In this document: piece by piece, positions 1 to 9,712 of the stretch
Layout of the letters: every line of letters begins with the position of its first letter
How positions within the stretch are numbered: position 1 is the first letter of the stretch
Source: CAZUXY01 sp964624235
GTDB lineage: Bacteria > Spirochaetota > UBA4802 > UBA5368
Reading direction: 5' to 3'
Assembly (NCBI GenBank): GCA_964624235.1
Contig: CAZUXY010000001.1
Span: 124,001 to 188,000 of the forward strand
DNA: 64,000 bases
Translations under genes and position numbers: made by a program
The notes under the pieces: model-generated
Database searches by the model: none
Told to the model about the DNA's origin: nothing
The model's input: only the letters and a program-made list of their open reading frames with translations

Positions 1-3000
1 GAGGGACTTACGGTTATCACCCTGTCCGCAAAACGTATCCCGGATGCCATACAGTTGATTCTTCCGGCATGAACCGGGTCAGAAAAATCCCCGGCTTTCC
101 ACGAGGGAAGATTGAAAAGCTGGAATAGATCAAAACCCCGTTCGTATCGTTCATAGGCATCGAAATACTGCCATCCCCCGTTATGAATTATATGGAGAAA
201 GGTCGTGCGTAGAAAATTAACATTGGTCGAGTACACGGGGTCGCTTCGGATTACACCATTGAAAAGACCCGCATATGCATCATTGGTAAAGGTAAAAAGC
301 GGCTTAAGCCCGAAATTCATTATAACCTCGGCGCTCGCCCTGGCCAGAGCTATGCGTCGACGGAGTTTTTCCTCGGCCGTTACTCCCCAATACAGTCCGT
401 CAAAGAATTCATGATGATCAAGAAGAAAGTAGGTGATGCCGTCAACCATACCTCTGTGGACCCCGACTTCGTATTCAACATTGAGAATTTTAAAACGAAC
501 ATTCCTGCCCGTGTACTGCACATTGTATCTGGCCAGCGCATCCTTCATCTTTTTGATCGAATGAGCGTCCCCATGGCGGTAATACCCGGTTATTACGTAG
601 ACCTCCTCCCCCATATTAGCAATTTCCCTGGGTAGTTCATAAACCACATTCGCAAGACCGCCGCTCTTGGAAAACGGATCTGCTTCCGCCGAAATAAAGA
701 CAAGCGGCCCGCCGGCATTATGATGCCCGAGGGATTCTCCAAGCCTGGAAAGAATCTCCTCTTTCTGCTCACACAACAGCCCAATGTACCGCAGCGCTTC
801 ACCGGCTTGAATCTTTTTCTGCTTAACCGCATGAAACAGCGCTCTTTTAATACCCAGCTCGAGATGGTGGTAATGTTCATCCCGGAATAAAGCCGCAAGA
901 TGAGAAAGGATAAATTCCCTGAATTGTTCAAAATCTGAAATACGGCCGATTATTTCCAGAAAAGAAAAATTTGATATGAAGTTTTCACCTTTCGAGATGA
1001 AACAAAGCCGGTAAAAAGAATCCCTCAAAAAGTCGATGTAATGCGGACCCACTTCTTCAAGCGCCAGCAAACGGAGCAGTTTTACCCTGTCGGTATATGA
1101 TACAATGGTATTGATGCGTTCCGTTTTCAGCTCACGTCCGGTGAAATAACCGTAATGCCCGGTTAGCGGTGAGTAGATCGGGTCTACCACTTTATAATAG
1201 ATTTTATCATCAACAGGAAGATCGGGATTATCGAACTGGATCGATGCAGACTGGTTGGATTCCGCGAAGTTGAATATGCCGATCCAGATGGCGTTTTCGG
1301 TGAATTTCATCGATGCCGCCACATTATGATTATTTGCCCACACCAGGTAACCCCTCCCCCTGGCTTCACGGTGAAAGCGGTACCACTGGCGGTAAAAACC
1401 TTCGAGGCTCCGGTGCGCGGCGTATTCAAACTGGTTCCAGTTCACATAGATATTATCGAGATAGACCTTCCATCCCTCCCCTTCAGCACTCCCTTCGTAA
1501 TCCATAATCATGTTGTTCATAAAAGAGGTGATCCCCACAGCGGCCCTCAATCCACGGTGCCCGAAGGTATTAAGGGCACGACGTTCATCATGATTTCCCA
1601 GGATTCCCAGCAGTTCTGTACCCCGGGGCATTACGGATGGGAAATAACTGTCGTAAATGTGGTAGATTTCCCTGACATCGGTTTTGCCGTGGATAATGTT
1701 CTCGCAGATTTTGAACAGGGCCGAATTATAAGGGATTATCCCCACACGTGTCAGAAAGCGCTCATGCCCCCAGTAACACTCGGCGATGTTAATAAAAAAA
1801 TCCCTCCCAAGTTCCTTAAGTTTTTCTTCAACCGTCGCCATAAGGTAATAATGTAAAGGGATCGAGATCAGGTCGCGGCATGCGCAGTCATAATACCCCG
1901 TGGTGATATAGTGGCCGTCCTCACGGTCGTTTACGATGATGTCTCCCTCCAGCCCCTCTTCCGGGGTGCGTTTTCTTCCATACACCGACGGATAATTGTT
2001 CTTCTTCATCATTATGGGTACGGCGTGGGCCGAATCGAACCTGATGCCGTCGATGCCGTACCGCTCGATGAGTCCGGTAATAGAGCCGGCGAGCCATTCC
2101 CACACCTCCAGTTTGCGGTAATTCAGCAGCCTGCCGTCGTTCCAGCTTCCGAACCTGCCGTCGGTGGATGCCCTCACCACCAGATTTCCCTCATTATCAT
2201 AACATTTCACTGAAAGGTACTCGGGCAGTTCCTCACTGCGACGGTTCAAATGAGGAACAATATCCACGATGACCCTTATATTCATATTATGGGCCTTGGC
2301 CACGAGTTCACGGAATTCCTCTTCCCCTCCGAGCGCGGGCTCAAGCTCTACCATGCTCATGGGTGAGAAGGGTGACGGAGATGAAGCCTCGGAGGCCCAG
2401 TCCTCCCGGTTTAAACCGCGCTTTTGTACTCCAAGAAGGTAGAGGGCGGTGATAAAATAACGTTTTGCCAGATCTTCCAGGTGCATGGTTATATCAGAGA
2501 ACCGCCCCAGCCTGATCACCTCACCGTGCTCATTATACACCAGTCCGGGATGACCCGTACCATCCATCCAGTACACCTTGGTGTGACCGTGTATATCGGG
2601 AAAGACTTCCAGTATAATTTCACCGCGCACGTCGGGAATTACATTTATTCTGCCGCTGGTACCCGCATGAAACACCCATTCCGCACGTTTAATCTTTCTG
2701 CGGTACACCAGAAAGTCATAATGGCCCAAATCATCGAACTGACGGTAGGCGCAGTACCTTTTCCCGGCCTCATTATATTCCAGCGGAAGGTCCTCATAAT
2801 CGATATCTTTCTCTAGGACCAGGCCCCCCCTGGAACAGTTCCGGTATATGCGGATAAAATATCCCGCCCTGGCTTCGGGCAGTTCCAGTTCGAAATAATG
2901 ACCGGAACTTTTTTGAACATTAATGAATGTGGTTGCAAGGGGCGCATCGAATTCCTTCGGGGCCAGTATCCTTTCCAAAACCAGATTTGCCCGGTCTCGT

Positions 3001-3944
3001 ACTTCATGCAGGTCGTGGCCCGAGGCAGCGACCAGCAGCCTGGCCACCTCCCTCAGGGATTCACGGTCTTCACCCCTTTTATAAATCCTGGCCAGGCGCT
3101 CAAGGGTTTCAATCCCCCTCAGGTTTTTTACATAATCAAAGTTCATTTCATCGCCGGGGATACGCTTATCCAGCATCTGCAGACAGCGTTGCCGGGTCTT
3201 TTCGGTAAAACGACGCACTTTGACTTTCAGCAGCAGTTCCCGGTATTCCAGTTCCTCGAGCGCTGAGATCCTTATCACTTCGTCCAGCAGACTGTTGAGG
3301 GCCAGGGATACCCCGGCGGGAAAAATCTCTATGTGGGAATATCCGGTTTCAATGGCCCTACCCTCGACAGCCAGCAAGAGTTTAAATGCTTCGAAAAACC
3401 TGGTTTCACCGCGCTTCGCCTCGTAACCAAGGGCGTCAAAAATATTCAGACCGAGATATATGGAGGGTATCTCTCCCCACTGGGGACCAGGACCGACGTG
3501 GGATATTACCGTGGTTTCGCTGGATACATGATAAAGTGTGGGCTCCCCCGGACGCTCCCTCACCAGGGTGAACCGCCGGTCTGCCAGTGCGCGAGGCATA
3601 TCGTGAGCAAGTGCGGTATGTATATACACGAGCGCGTTAATTATTCTAGCGGAAAGTCGCATATCGCTGAGAAAACGGTTTTTTATGGTCTGATCATCTC
3701 TTGAAACCGTATCATAAAGCGCGTTCCTGATGATGATCAGGCTTTCGCGGTAAACGGCCGCAGGGTCTCCTGCGCGTATTCCGTTTATCACATCCATATC
3801 GGGGAAAAATGGAAAGCAGCGGTTTTCGTTAAAGGCGGTTTCCAGCGCGGATTTTATGATTTCATCGAATACCAGGTGTTCGTCCTGAACCCTGAATCGA
3901 CCAAGACTGCTGAGGGTGGATTTGCTCTCATTTCCGTTTTGCAT
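1..3944 (-). CDS. GH13 alpha-amylase-type domain fused to GT5 glycogen/starch synthase (3' end cut by window edge)
   Basis: One open frame runs leftwards from ATG at 3944 to the window edge, giving 1314 residues with no stop; I checked the same phase near 2099, 728 and 80. An in-frame TAG lies 12 nt upstream of the ATG, so this is the first possible ATG start; no clear ribosome binding site is seen. The GH13 strand motifs are present: VDIVPHLN near residue 558, GIRFDSAH near 633 (nucleophile Asp), NIAECYW near 721 (acid Glu) and GNHDE near 785. From about residue 1078 the sequence becomes a GT5 N-lobe, with the nucleotide-sugar motif SKSGGL near 1090 and the downstream ADRVITVSP stretch. Residues 1-500 are helical or beta-rich and unrecognised. 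The family knowledge is that GT5 elongates alpha-1,4-glucan from ADP- or UDP-glucose. The inferred role is glycogen-type polymer synthesis with built-in glucan transfer or hydrolysis. About half of the GT5 domain is outside the window. Confidence 0.85.
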   Translation of the reverse strand, partial: MQNGNESKSTLSSLGRFRVQDEHLVFDEIIKSALETAFNENRCFPFFPDMDVINGIRAGDPAAVYRESLIIIRNALYDTVSRDDQTIKNRFLSDMRLSARIINALVYIHTALAHDMPRALADRRFTLVRERPGEPTLYHVSSETTVISHVGPGPQWGEIPSIYLGLNIFDALGYEAKRGETRFFEAFKLLLAVEGRAIETGYSHIEIFPAGVSLALNSLLDEVIRISALEELEYRELLLKVKVRRFTEKTRQRCLQMLDKRIPGDEMNFDYVKNLRGIETLERLARIYKRGEDRESLREVARLLVAASGHDLHEVRDRANLVLERILAPKEFDAPLATTFINVQKSSGHYFELELPEARAGYFIRIYRNCSRGGLVLEKDIDYEDLPLEYNEAGKRYCAYRQFDDLGHYDFLVYRRKIKRAEWVFHAGTSGRINVIPDVRGEIILEVFPDIHGHTKVYWMDGTGHPGLVYNEHGEVIRLGRFSDITMHLEDLAKRYFITALYLLGVQKRGLNREDWASEASSPSPFSPMSMVELEPALGGEEEFRELVAKAHNMNIRVIVDIVPHLNRRSEELPEYLSVKCYDNEGNLVVRASTDGRFGSWNDGRLLNYRKLEVWEWLAGSITGLIERYGIDGIRFDSAHAVPIMMKKNNYPSVYGRKRTPEEGLEGDIIVNDREDGHYITTGYYDCACRDLISIPLHYYLMATVEEKLKELGRDFFINIAECYWGHERFLTRVGIIPYNSALFKICENIIHGKTDVREIYHIYDSYFPSVMPRGTELLGILGNHDERRALNTFGHRGLRAAVGITSFMNNMIMDYEGSAEGEGWKVYLDNIYVNWNQFEYAAHRSLEGFYRQWYRFHREARGRGYLVWANNHNVAASMKFTENAIWIGIFNFAESNQSASIQFDNPDLPVDDKIYYKVVDPIYSPLTGHYGYFTGRELKTERINTIVSYTDRVKLLRLLALEEVGPHYIDFLRDSFYRLCFISKGENFISNFSFLEIIGRISDFEQFREFILSHLAALFRDEHYHHLELGIKRALFHAVKQKKIQAGEALRYIGLLCEQKEEILSRLGESLGHHNAGGPLVFISAEADPFSKSGGLANVVYELPREIANMGEEVYVITGYYRHGDAHSIKKMKDALARYNVQYTGRNVRFKILNVEYEVGVHRGMVDGITYFLLDHHEFFDGLYWGVTAEEKLRRRIALARASAEVIMNFGLKPLFTFTNDAYAGLFNGVIRSDPVYSTNVNFLRTTFLHIIHNGGWQYFDAYERYERGFDLFQLFNLPSWKAGDFSDPVHAGRINCMASGIRFADRVITVSP

Positions 3945-4323
3945 GGCAATTGGCTAGAGGATGACCATATTATTCTGCATAAGTCAAATTAAAAACCCTG
4001 TATCCTGATACGGCATCCTCCACGCGATGTTTTCACACTTATTATTCGTTTCCAAATAAAAAATTTTCACGACAAAAAAAGTAGTTTAAAAAAATACAAG
4101 GGAGTATAGATTCTAATCATTTGATATTTCTTTGTATATAAATAGATCGTACTGAGCATCTCCCTGTCAAATCACCCGGGACCTGCCGGCAGGGGCAGAA
4201 GACACGGCATTTAAGGTGCAACCTGTACATTATCCGGATCAATCAGCAAATTCATGAAAGAATTAAATATTCACCAGTCATGTTAAATCACCCCACTGAC
4301 ATCAAATACGGGAAAGCAAATGT
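3945..4323. other. Divergent intergenic region
   Basis: These 379 bp separate the leftward GH13-GT5 gene from the rightward diguanylate cyclase, so promoters for both should be here. The middle (about 4040-4150) is strongly A+T rich. A perfect 12-bp palindrome, CCTGCCGGCAGG, sits at 4182-4193 in this otherwise AT-rich stretch. I see no convincing -35/-10 pair and no coding potential. Confidence 0.5.
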
Positions 4324-5526
4324 TTGATTTTTTTCACACCAGTAACCGGCATGATACAGCGTATTAAAAATACATTAAATATCTTTTTTCAGGATATGAT
4401 ACCCGGGGGCTATGTTCCCGTTGAAAACAGGAAATCCTTTTCTCAGCATCTCACCTTTACCAACATTTCACGTGCTAAAGTTTTCTCCGCGGTTATTCTG
4501 ATTCTGCATATTCCAATTATTTATATTGATATAATGAACCAGCGAAGGGCCTTCTGGGTAACAACACCGGGATACCGTTACCTCTTTTATATGCATCTCG
4601 CGACCATAGCGGGGGTAGTAATTTACCTGGCATTGATAAATATAAAAAAAGTTAATTCTCCCAACGATATAGTACTTTGGCACAAGGTCCTGTTCATCTG
4701 CTTTGTTTTTCACCTTTTCGTTTCGTGTGCCATGGTTTCAGTGGTTGACCAGTTGATCCACACACAGATCACCGCGTTTATAATCGGTGCCTTTGCCGTT
4801 GCCAGCGCCGCATATCTGCACACGGGTACCAGTATACTTGTATTCCTGTTCTCTTACGGTATACTCATATTCGGCGTATCCTTTTTACAGACAAACCAGC
4901 ACATACTGAAGGGACACCTTATTAATGGGTCCGCCCTTACGGCCATCGCATGGATGCTGTCAAGATTTTTCTACGTGGGGTATCTGAGGGATTTTATCAA
5001 TAAAGATATTATAGAAAAACAAAGGGAAATACTTACCCGCCAGTCCAAAGAGGATTTTTTAACGGGCATATACAACCGTCGTTATCTGGAACTGCTGCTT
5101 TCGCAGGAGTTCGCAAGGGCCCGGCGGTACAATCTGAGAATGAGCGTGGCCATGGCCGATATAGACTTTTTCAAAAACATCAATGATACTTTTTCCCACG
5201 GGACAGGCGACCGGGTGCTTAAAACCATCGCTTCCCTGTTCAGGAAAAACATACGTTCTTTTGATATTATCGGCCGTTACGGCGGTGAGGAGTTTGTACT
5301 GATCCTTCCTGAGACCGAACTGGCAGAAGCGGTTATCGTATGCGAACGTATACGACAATCGGTCGAAAAGCATGACTGGCATCAGATCCACCCGAAGCTG
5401 GGGGTGACCATCAGTTTCGGTGTGTCAGACAAAACCGATATCGAAAACTATGAAAAACTGCTCTCCATAGCCGACAACAAGCTTTATGAGGCGAAAGAAA
5501 CCGGCCGCAACCAGGTGAGGTACTGA
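4324..5526 (+). CDS. Membrane-bound diguanylate cyclase (GGDEF)
   Basis: Makes c-di-GMP from two GTP at the inner membrane. About six hydrophobic segments fill residues 50-220 and look like a transmembrane sensor. The C-terminal GGDEF domain (about 245-400) carries the active-site GGEEF in RYGGEEFVLIL and an upstream RSFD that matches the RxxD inhibitory I-site, so product inhibition is likely. The start is TTG at 4324, chosen because GGGAAAG lies 7 nt upstream; the next in-frame ATG (4351) has no such site. The stop overlaps the start of the following histidine kinase by one base, so the pair is probably co-translated. The ligand of the membrane part is unknown. Confidence 0.9.
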   Translation: MIFFTPVTGMIQRIKNTLNIFFQDMIPGGYVPVENRKSFSQHLTFTNISRAKVFSAVILILHIPIIYIDIMNQRRAFWVTTPGYRYLFYMHLATIAGVVIYLALINIKKVNSPNDIVLWHKVLFICFVFHLFVSCAMVSVVDQLIHTQITAFIIGAFAVASAAYLHTGTSILVFLFSYGILIFGVSFLQTNQHILKGHLINGSALTAIAWMLSRFFYVGYLRDFINKDIIEKQREILTRQSKEDFLTGIYNRRYLELLLSQEFARARRYNLRMSVAMADIDFFKNINDTFSHGTGDRVLKTIASLFRKNIRSFDIIGRYGGEEFVLILPETELAEAVIVCERIRQSVEKHDWHQIHPKLGVTISFGVSDKTDIENYEKLLSIADNKLYEAKETGRNQVRY

Positions 5527-6809
5527 TGACGAATGGGGATGACCGTCCTTTGCGGTACCTCGACACCCCGCTCTCAAAAGGAAAGGTCCCTTTTTCAGAA
5601 AAAGAGACCACCATCCTCAATTACATCAATCAGAAAGTCGCGGCCGGAGAATCCCTGAAAGATATTATAGATTTCATTTTCAGGGAAACCCGTGCCATTA
5701 TGCCCTGTGACAGAATCGGTATCGCCTTCGCGGAAGAAGACAATACCCGTCTGGTACTGTATCATGTAATTGCCTCATACCAGCCTGTGTATCTAACCAA
5801 GGGATATACCGCGGATATCAGGAAAAGTTCACTGAACCCTGTAATCGGCGCCTCGTCGCCAAGGATCATCAACGATCTTGAGGTCTACTACCGTGCTCAC
5901 GGAGAAAGCGAAAGCACACGATTATTGTTGAAGGAGGGCGTTCTTTCGAGCATGACCTGCCCGCTGGTGGTCGACGGCAGGACGGCAGGATTGCTGTTTC
6001 GGTCATCACGCATGCGTAATGCCTACACAGAACGCGAAGTATCACTGCACCTTGCAATGGCTGAACGTTTAAGCCAGGCGGTGGAAAAGGCCTGGCGCAT
6101 CGAACAGCTCGCTTCCGCATTCAATTCATATATGGAAATGCTCGTGTTCGTCGCGCATGAACTTAAAAGCCCGCTTTCATCAATAATCACAATGGGGAAA
6201 ACCCTGACCGCGGGTTATTACGGGCCTTTGGATGACAAGCCCAGAGATGTGGTAAACCGGATGGTTACCCGGGCAGAATATCTTATCGGTCTCAGCGACG
6301 AATACCTGACCCTTTCGCGAATAGAAAGCGGCAATCTCGCGGTCAATATGAAAGAAACCGATATCATTACCGAAGTTATCGATGACGCGCTGGAAATTAT
6401 GGAACCTCAATTTGAAGCCAATCATGTAATCTTTGAAAAGAGATATTCGGAAACACTACCCCGCTTAAACTGTGATCCTGAACTCATGAAAATCGTCATG
6501 GTTAATCTGCTCGGCAATGCCGTGAAATATGGTAAGATCGGGGGGAAAATATCCGTGTCAGTTTCCCTCGAAGGAGGGTCCATTAAAATCGCCGTGTGGA
6601 ACGAGGGACCGGGATTTCCCGAGGAAGAAAAAAAAAGGCTTTTCAAGAAGTTTTCACGGTTGCAGACAAAAGAACTTATGGGCAGAAAGGGTTCGGGAAT
6701 AGGACTGTATATGAGCTGGAAAGCCGTTTTGCTGCACGGTGGGAGCCTGAAAGCCGATTCGAAAGCAGGGGAATGGGCGGAGTTTACCGTGGAACTGCCG
6801 GTGATCTGA
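5526..6809 (+). CDS. GAF-domain sensor histidine kinase
   Basis: A cytoplasmic sensor kinase of 427 residues with no transmembrane segment. Residues about 30-185 look like a GAF domain. The HisKA box FVAHELKSPLSS places the phospho-acceptor His near residue 211. The ATPase core follows with an N box (NLLGNAVKYG, near 326), a G1 box (NEGPGFPEEE) and a G2 box (GSGIGLYMSW, near 389). ATG overlaps the TGA of the diguanylate cyclase, and AGGTGAGG sits 5 nt upstream, so the two proteins are translationally coupled. No response regulator is adjacent; the nearest one in the window is the REC-SpoIIE protein at 21075-22766, and a link to it is only conjecture. Confidence 0.9.
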   Translation: MTNGDDRPLRYLDTPLSKGKVPFSEKETTILNYINQKVAAGESLKDIIDFIFRETRAIMPCDRIGIAFAEEDNTRLVLYHVIASYQPVYLTKGYTADIRKSSLNPVIGASSPRIINDLEVYYRAHGESESTRLLLKEGVLSSMTCPLVVDGRTAGLLFRSSRMRNAYTEREVSLHLAMAERLSQAVEKAWRIEQLASAFNSYMEMLVFVAHELKSPLSSIITMGKTLTAGYYGPLDDKPRDVVNRMVTRAEYLIGLSDEYLTLSRIESGNLAVNMKETDIITEVIDDALEIMEPQFEANHVIFEKRYSETLPRLNCDPELMKIVMVNLLGNAVKYGKIGGKISVSVSLEGGSIKIAVWNEGPGFPEEEKKRLFKKFSRLQTKELMGRKGSGIGLYMSWKAVLLHGGSLKADSKAGEWAEFTVELPVI

Positions 6810-7449
6810 ACTTCCATACTACAATCCAGAACTTGGACTATTCCGAAATCTCATTAAACGATTCACCAGATAAAAAACTATCCTCATAAAATTGCCATAC
6901 CGGCTTTTTCTATTATCATTTCAGCTTCTCGAGATATTTGATTACTGGGAATACCATACCGACGTAGATTTTAAAATAAACAAGATCAAGGATATCCATG
7001 GATGAATTCTGATTCCTGTGATCAACTCACTTAACATTATCGCCGAGCTTGGCGATCTTAAAATATAAGTACAACAATGCATCAAAATCAGGAAAAACTT
7101 TAATTGCACAGAGTCAATTCTGCATGTGTGTATTCAGTAGACACAATACATCCCGTTAATGCCGCCACTGTATCGTTTTGCCCAGGGTATTTCATGGAGT
7201 ATTATAACAAATCCATTATTCTTTTTATCAGGAGGGTTTTGAGGTGTACGTTGGTTCAGCACTACTCCTGCGGTCTGTAACAGTACCTTGTAGAAAAGGA
7301 AATGTAAGAAAATCTCTGAAAACCCCTGCCTTTTATTGACAAAACTTATCAAAAGAATCAAAGTACCATGGAAACGTAAAGGTATTTTTACCTGCTCATG
7401 TGCAAATCACCAACTGAATGCTCAACCATTATTTCTCTGGTCACCGCAA
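6810..7449. other. Gene-poor intergenic region
   Basis: About 640 bp with no convincing gene, A+T richer than the flanks. It holds the possible transposase remnant annotated separately at 7012-7100. Short open frames on both strands, for example 7134-7361 on the minus strand, lack ribosome binding sites and recognisable sequence. A TTGACA at 7336-7341 resembles a -35 box, but no good -10 box follows at the right spacing. Confidence 0.5.
7012..7100 (+). pseudogene. Possible remnant of an IS110-type transposase
   Basis: Translation from 7012 reads IPVINSLNIIAELGDLKI and then a stop. Shifting frame directly after it gives KYNNASKSG. IS110-family transposases have a conserved C-terminal stretch of the form IPGIG...IIAEIGDI.RFNNA, so the two pieces together look like a decayed and frameshifted copy. 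Only about 30 residues match and no terminal repeats are visible, so this is a weak call made by eye. Confidence 0.25.
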
Positions 7450-7824
7450 ATGAAGATACCGATTACAATAATAATAAGGGATATAATCCTGAAGGCCTCT
7501 CTGGACGATACGGAATGCGCACGAAGTTTGGCTGAGAAGCTTCCTTTATCCGCTCCGATCAACCTTTGGGGCGAAGAGATTTATTTTGAAATCCCCTTTA
7601 CTCACGATCTTGATGATACCGCTACCGAGACGGTTTCTCAGGGTGACATAGGTTACTGGCCGCCGGGAAAAGCCCTTTGTTTCTTTTTCGGCAAAACACC
7701 TGCCTCTACAGGTTCAGAAATACGGGCCGCATCACCGGTGAACCTGGTCGGCAAAGTATCCACTCCATTTAAATTGACCGTGGACATTAGAAACAGCGAT
7801 CTGGTCAGGGTAATGAAAGCATGA
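7450..7824 (+). CDS. Cyclophilin-like fold protein
   Basis: A protein of 124 residues matching the bacterial cyclophilin-like family (PF04126 type). The family hallmark GDIGYWPPGKALCFFFG lies around residues 64-80, preceded by NLWGEEIYFEIPF. The function of the family is not settled; it has the cyclophilin barrel but isomerase activity should not be assumed. I chose ATG at 7450, where homology appears to begin, although the frame stays open back to a TTG at 7336. The stop overlaps the next start (ATGA), so it is co-translated with holB. Confidence 0.75.
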   Translation: MKIPITIIIRDIILKASLDDTECARSLAEKLPLSAPINLWGEEIYFEIPFTHDLDDTATETVSQGDIGYWPPGKALCFFFGKTPASTGSEIRAASPVNLVGKVSTPFKLTVDIRNSDLVRVMKA

Positions 7825-8783
7825 ATTTTTCCGGGATAACAGGGCATCTGAAGCAAAAGGCCTTTCTTGACTCTATCGCACAATCGGGAAAGATCCCTCA
7901 TTCTCTCCTGTTCACCGGCATAAACGGAATAGGGAAAAAAATGACGGCCCGCAGGTTTCTTGCCGGCCTGTTCTGTCGTGAGAATGATCCTCCCTGCTTC
8001 AGGTGTTTGTCCTGCCTGCAGATCGAACATGGCACCCACCCCGATTATCTGGAGATTGGACCGGGAGAAAAGGGGAGCATTCCGATCGGCAGTGAGGACA
8101 GGAGGGAGCCGGGTTCCGTGCGGTGGCTTATCGACAGGCTTAGTCGTAAAGCACTGTCAGGCCGCTTCGGCGTGATTATCGACGGGGTGCACACCATAAC
8201 TGAAGAAGGACAAAACGCGCTTCTTAAAACCATCGAAGAACCCGCGGCAGGTACCACCATAATCCTTATCGGTTCTCATCGCGCAGGCATACTTTCCACC
8301 ATTATTTCAAGGAGCATTGAACTCAAGTTTTATCCGCTGGGAGAAAGTCAGATACGGGAAATGCTGCGCGTAAATGAACTCGCCGAAGAGGAACAGGACG
8401 CAATCGCGATACTTTCAGGAGGCTCGCCTATGCTTGCCGGGCAGTTGAAAGATACAAAATATCTTAACCTGATTACAGAAGCAGCCGCGGCCCTGAAGTC
8501 CACAATCATCGACGGTTCCCTGTTCCGGTTCGACATAGAAAACCTGGTCAAATCCATAGGCGCAGATCCATTGCTTGATGCCCTGATCAACCTCTATCGA
8601 CATCACCTGTTTGCCGGCTGCATCTCAGTAATCCCGGCACCACCTCATCTGCGCCGAACCCATCTGGATGATGCGGAAAAGACCAGGGAGCTTTTGAAAA
8701 TATTAGTTGCATTGAAAAAGGGACAATCTCATAATTTGAATTTTAGAATTGCCTTAAAAGGGAAGATATATCCCATGACATAA
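7821..8783 (+). CDS. holB: DNA polymerase III subunit delta'
   Basis: Clamp-loader subunit that helps load the beta sliding clamp on primed DNA. The P-loop-like GINGIGKK is at residues 33-40. The zinc module has four Cys at 52, 59, 62 and 65. The motif EEGQNALLKTIEEP, typical of delta'/DnaX proteins, follows, then the sensor segment LIGSHRAGILSTIISRS. The length of 320 residues is normal for the family. ATG lies in an ATGA overlap with the cyclophilin-like gene. Downstream, ricT follows immediately; a holB-ricT pairing is common in bacteria. Confidence 0.9.
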   Translation: MNFSGITGHLKQKAFLDSIAQSGKIPHSLLFTGINGIGKKMTARRFLAGLFCRENDPPCFRCLSCLQIEHGTHPDYLEIGPGEKGSIPIGSEDRREPGSVRWLIDRLSRKALSGRFGVIIDGVHTITEEGQNALLKTIEEPAAGTTIILIGSHRAGILSTIISRSIELKFYPLGESQIREMLRVNELAEEEQDAIAILSGGSPMLAGQLKDTKYLNLITEAAAALKSTIIDGSLFRFDIENLVKSIGADPLLDALINLYRHHLFAGCISVIPAPPHLRRTHLDDAEKTRELLKILVALKKGQSHNLNFRIALKGKIYPMT

Positions 8784-8839
8784 TGGCAACTCCGCATTCA
8801 GGTCTAATGATTTGGCGGACTTTCAGAGGTGAAATCTCA

Positions 8840-9712
8840 ATGGAAACAACCGGTATCAAGCTGAGAAACAGCTATCAGATATATTATGTAAACACCAACC
8901 GACTTTTCGTGAATCGGAACACCCTCTGTATCGTCGAAACGGAACACGGTATCGATATGGGCAGGGTATTTAAATGCCCTTCGCACATGAAAAAAAAACC
9001 AATCGAGGTAAAAGGGAAACTGCTCCGTAAAGCAACCCTTGACGATCTTAAAGCACTCCCCGAGATTGAATCCCTCGAACACAGGGCATTCGCCGTCTGC
9101 CGTGAAAAAGCCAGGGATAAAAAACTGGATATGAAGCTTATTTCAGTCAAAACCCTGTTCGACCGAACAAAAATCATCTTCTATTTCGTTGCGGAAAACC
9201 GCATTGATTTCCGGGAACTGGTAAGAGAGCTTGCCACGGTATTCCGTACCAGAATTGAGATGAGGCAGATCGGTGTCCGTGACGAGGCACGTATCGTGGG
9301 AGGATACGGTCCCTGCGGCAGGCAGCTGTGCTGCGTACACTTGAAAGAGGAGTTCGATCCCGTTTCTATAAAAATGGCTAAAGAACAGAATCTCAACCTT
9401 AATTCCCTGAAGATATCGGGCATGTGCGGAAGGCTTCTGTGCTGCCTTGGATACGAATACGATGTATACCGTGAACTCAACGAATCCATGCCCGCGGTGG
9501 GAGTTCCCGTGACTATAGGAGCGAAGGTGTACACTGTAGAATATTCAGACCCCATCAAGGGATCAATACGGATGCGCTGTGGAGACCAGATTATAATGGT
9601 GTCCAAAAACGATATTCTGCTTCAGGGAAAAGATTATACGGTCACCCAGAAGGTGATACAAAAGCTGCAGAACACAGCCAATGAAGAATACGCCGAGGAA
9701 CTGGTACAGTAG
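8840..9712 (+). CDS. ricT: PSP1/RicT-family protein
   Basis: Member of the PSP1 C-terminal domain family. In Bacillus, RicT (YaaT) works with RicA and RicF as an Fe-S protein complex that affects RNase Y-dependent mRNA processing. The conserved cysteine-rich core is clear: YGPCGRQLCCVHL and, about 30 residues on, SGMCGRLLCCLGYEYD. The frame opens at an ATG at 8783 that overlaps the holB stop, but ATG at 8840 is preferred because GAGGTG lies 8 nt upstream; the extra 19 residues would be unlike the family. The stop is directly followed by the metG start with no gap. Which Ric partners this organism has cannot be told from the window. Confidence 0.85.
   Translation: METTGIKLRNSYQIYYVNTNRLFVNRNTLCIVETEHGIDMGRVFKCPSHMKKKPIEVKGKLLRKATLDDLKALPEIESLEHRAFAVCREKARDKKLDMKLISVKTLFDRTKIIFYFVAENRIDFRELVRELATVFRTRIEMRQIGVRDEARIVGGYGPCGRQLCCVHLKEEFDPVSIKMAKEQNLNLNSLKISGMCGRLLCCLGYEYDVYRELNESMPAVGVPVTIGAKVYTVEYSDPIKGSIRMRCGDQIIMVSKNDILLQGKDYTVTQKVIQKLQNTANEEYAEELVQ

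Noticed and set aside
320..640. Short plus-strand frames at the left end as separate genes
   Set aside because: They are antisense to the in-frame GH13-GT5 coding sequence, whose motifs are continuous through this area.
4465..4480. parS-like sequence (TTTCACGTG core)
   Set aside because: Only about 11 of 16 positions match the consensus, it lies inside the cyclase coding sequence, and a similar chance match occurs near 32229 inside glyS.
7134..7361. 75-codon minus-strand open frame in the gene-poor gap
   Set aside because: No ribosome binding site and no recognisable domain.
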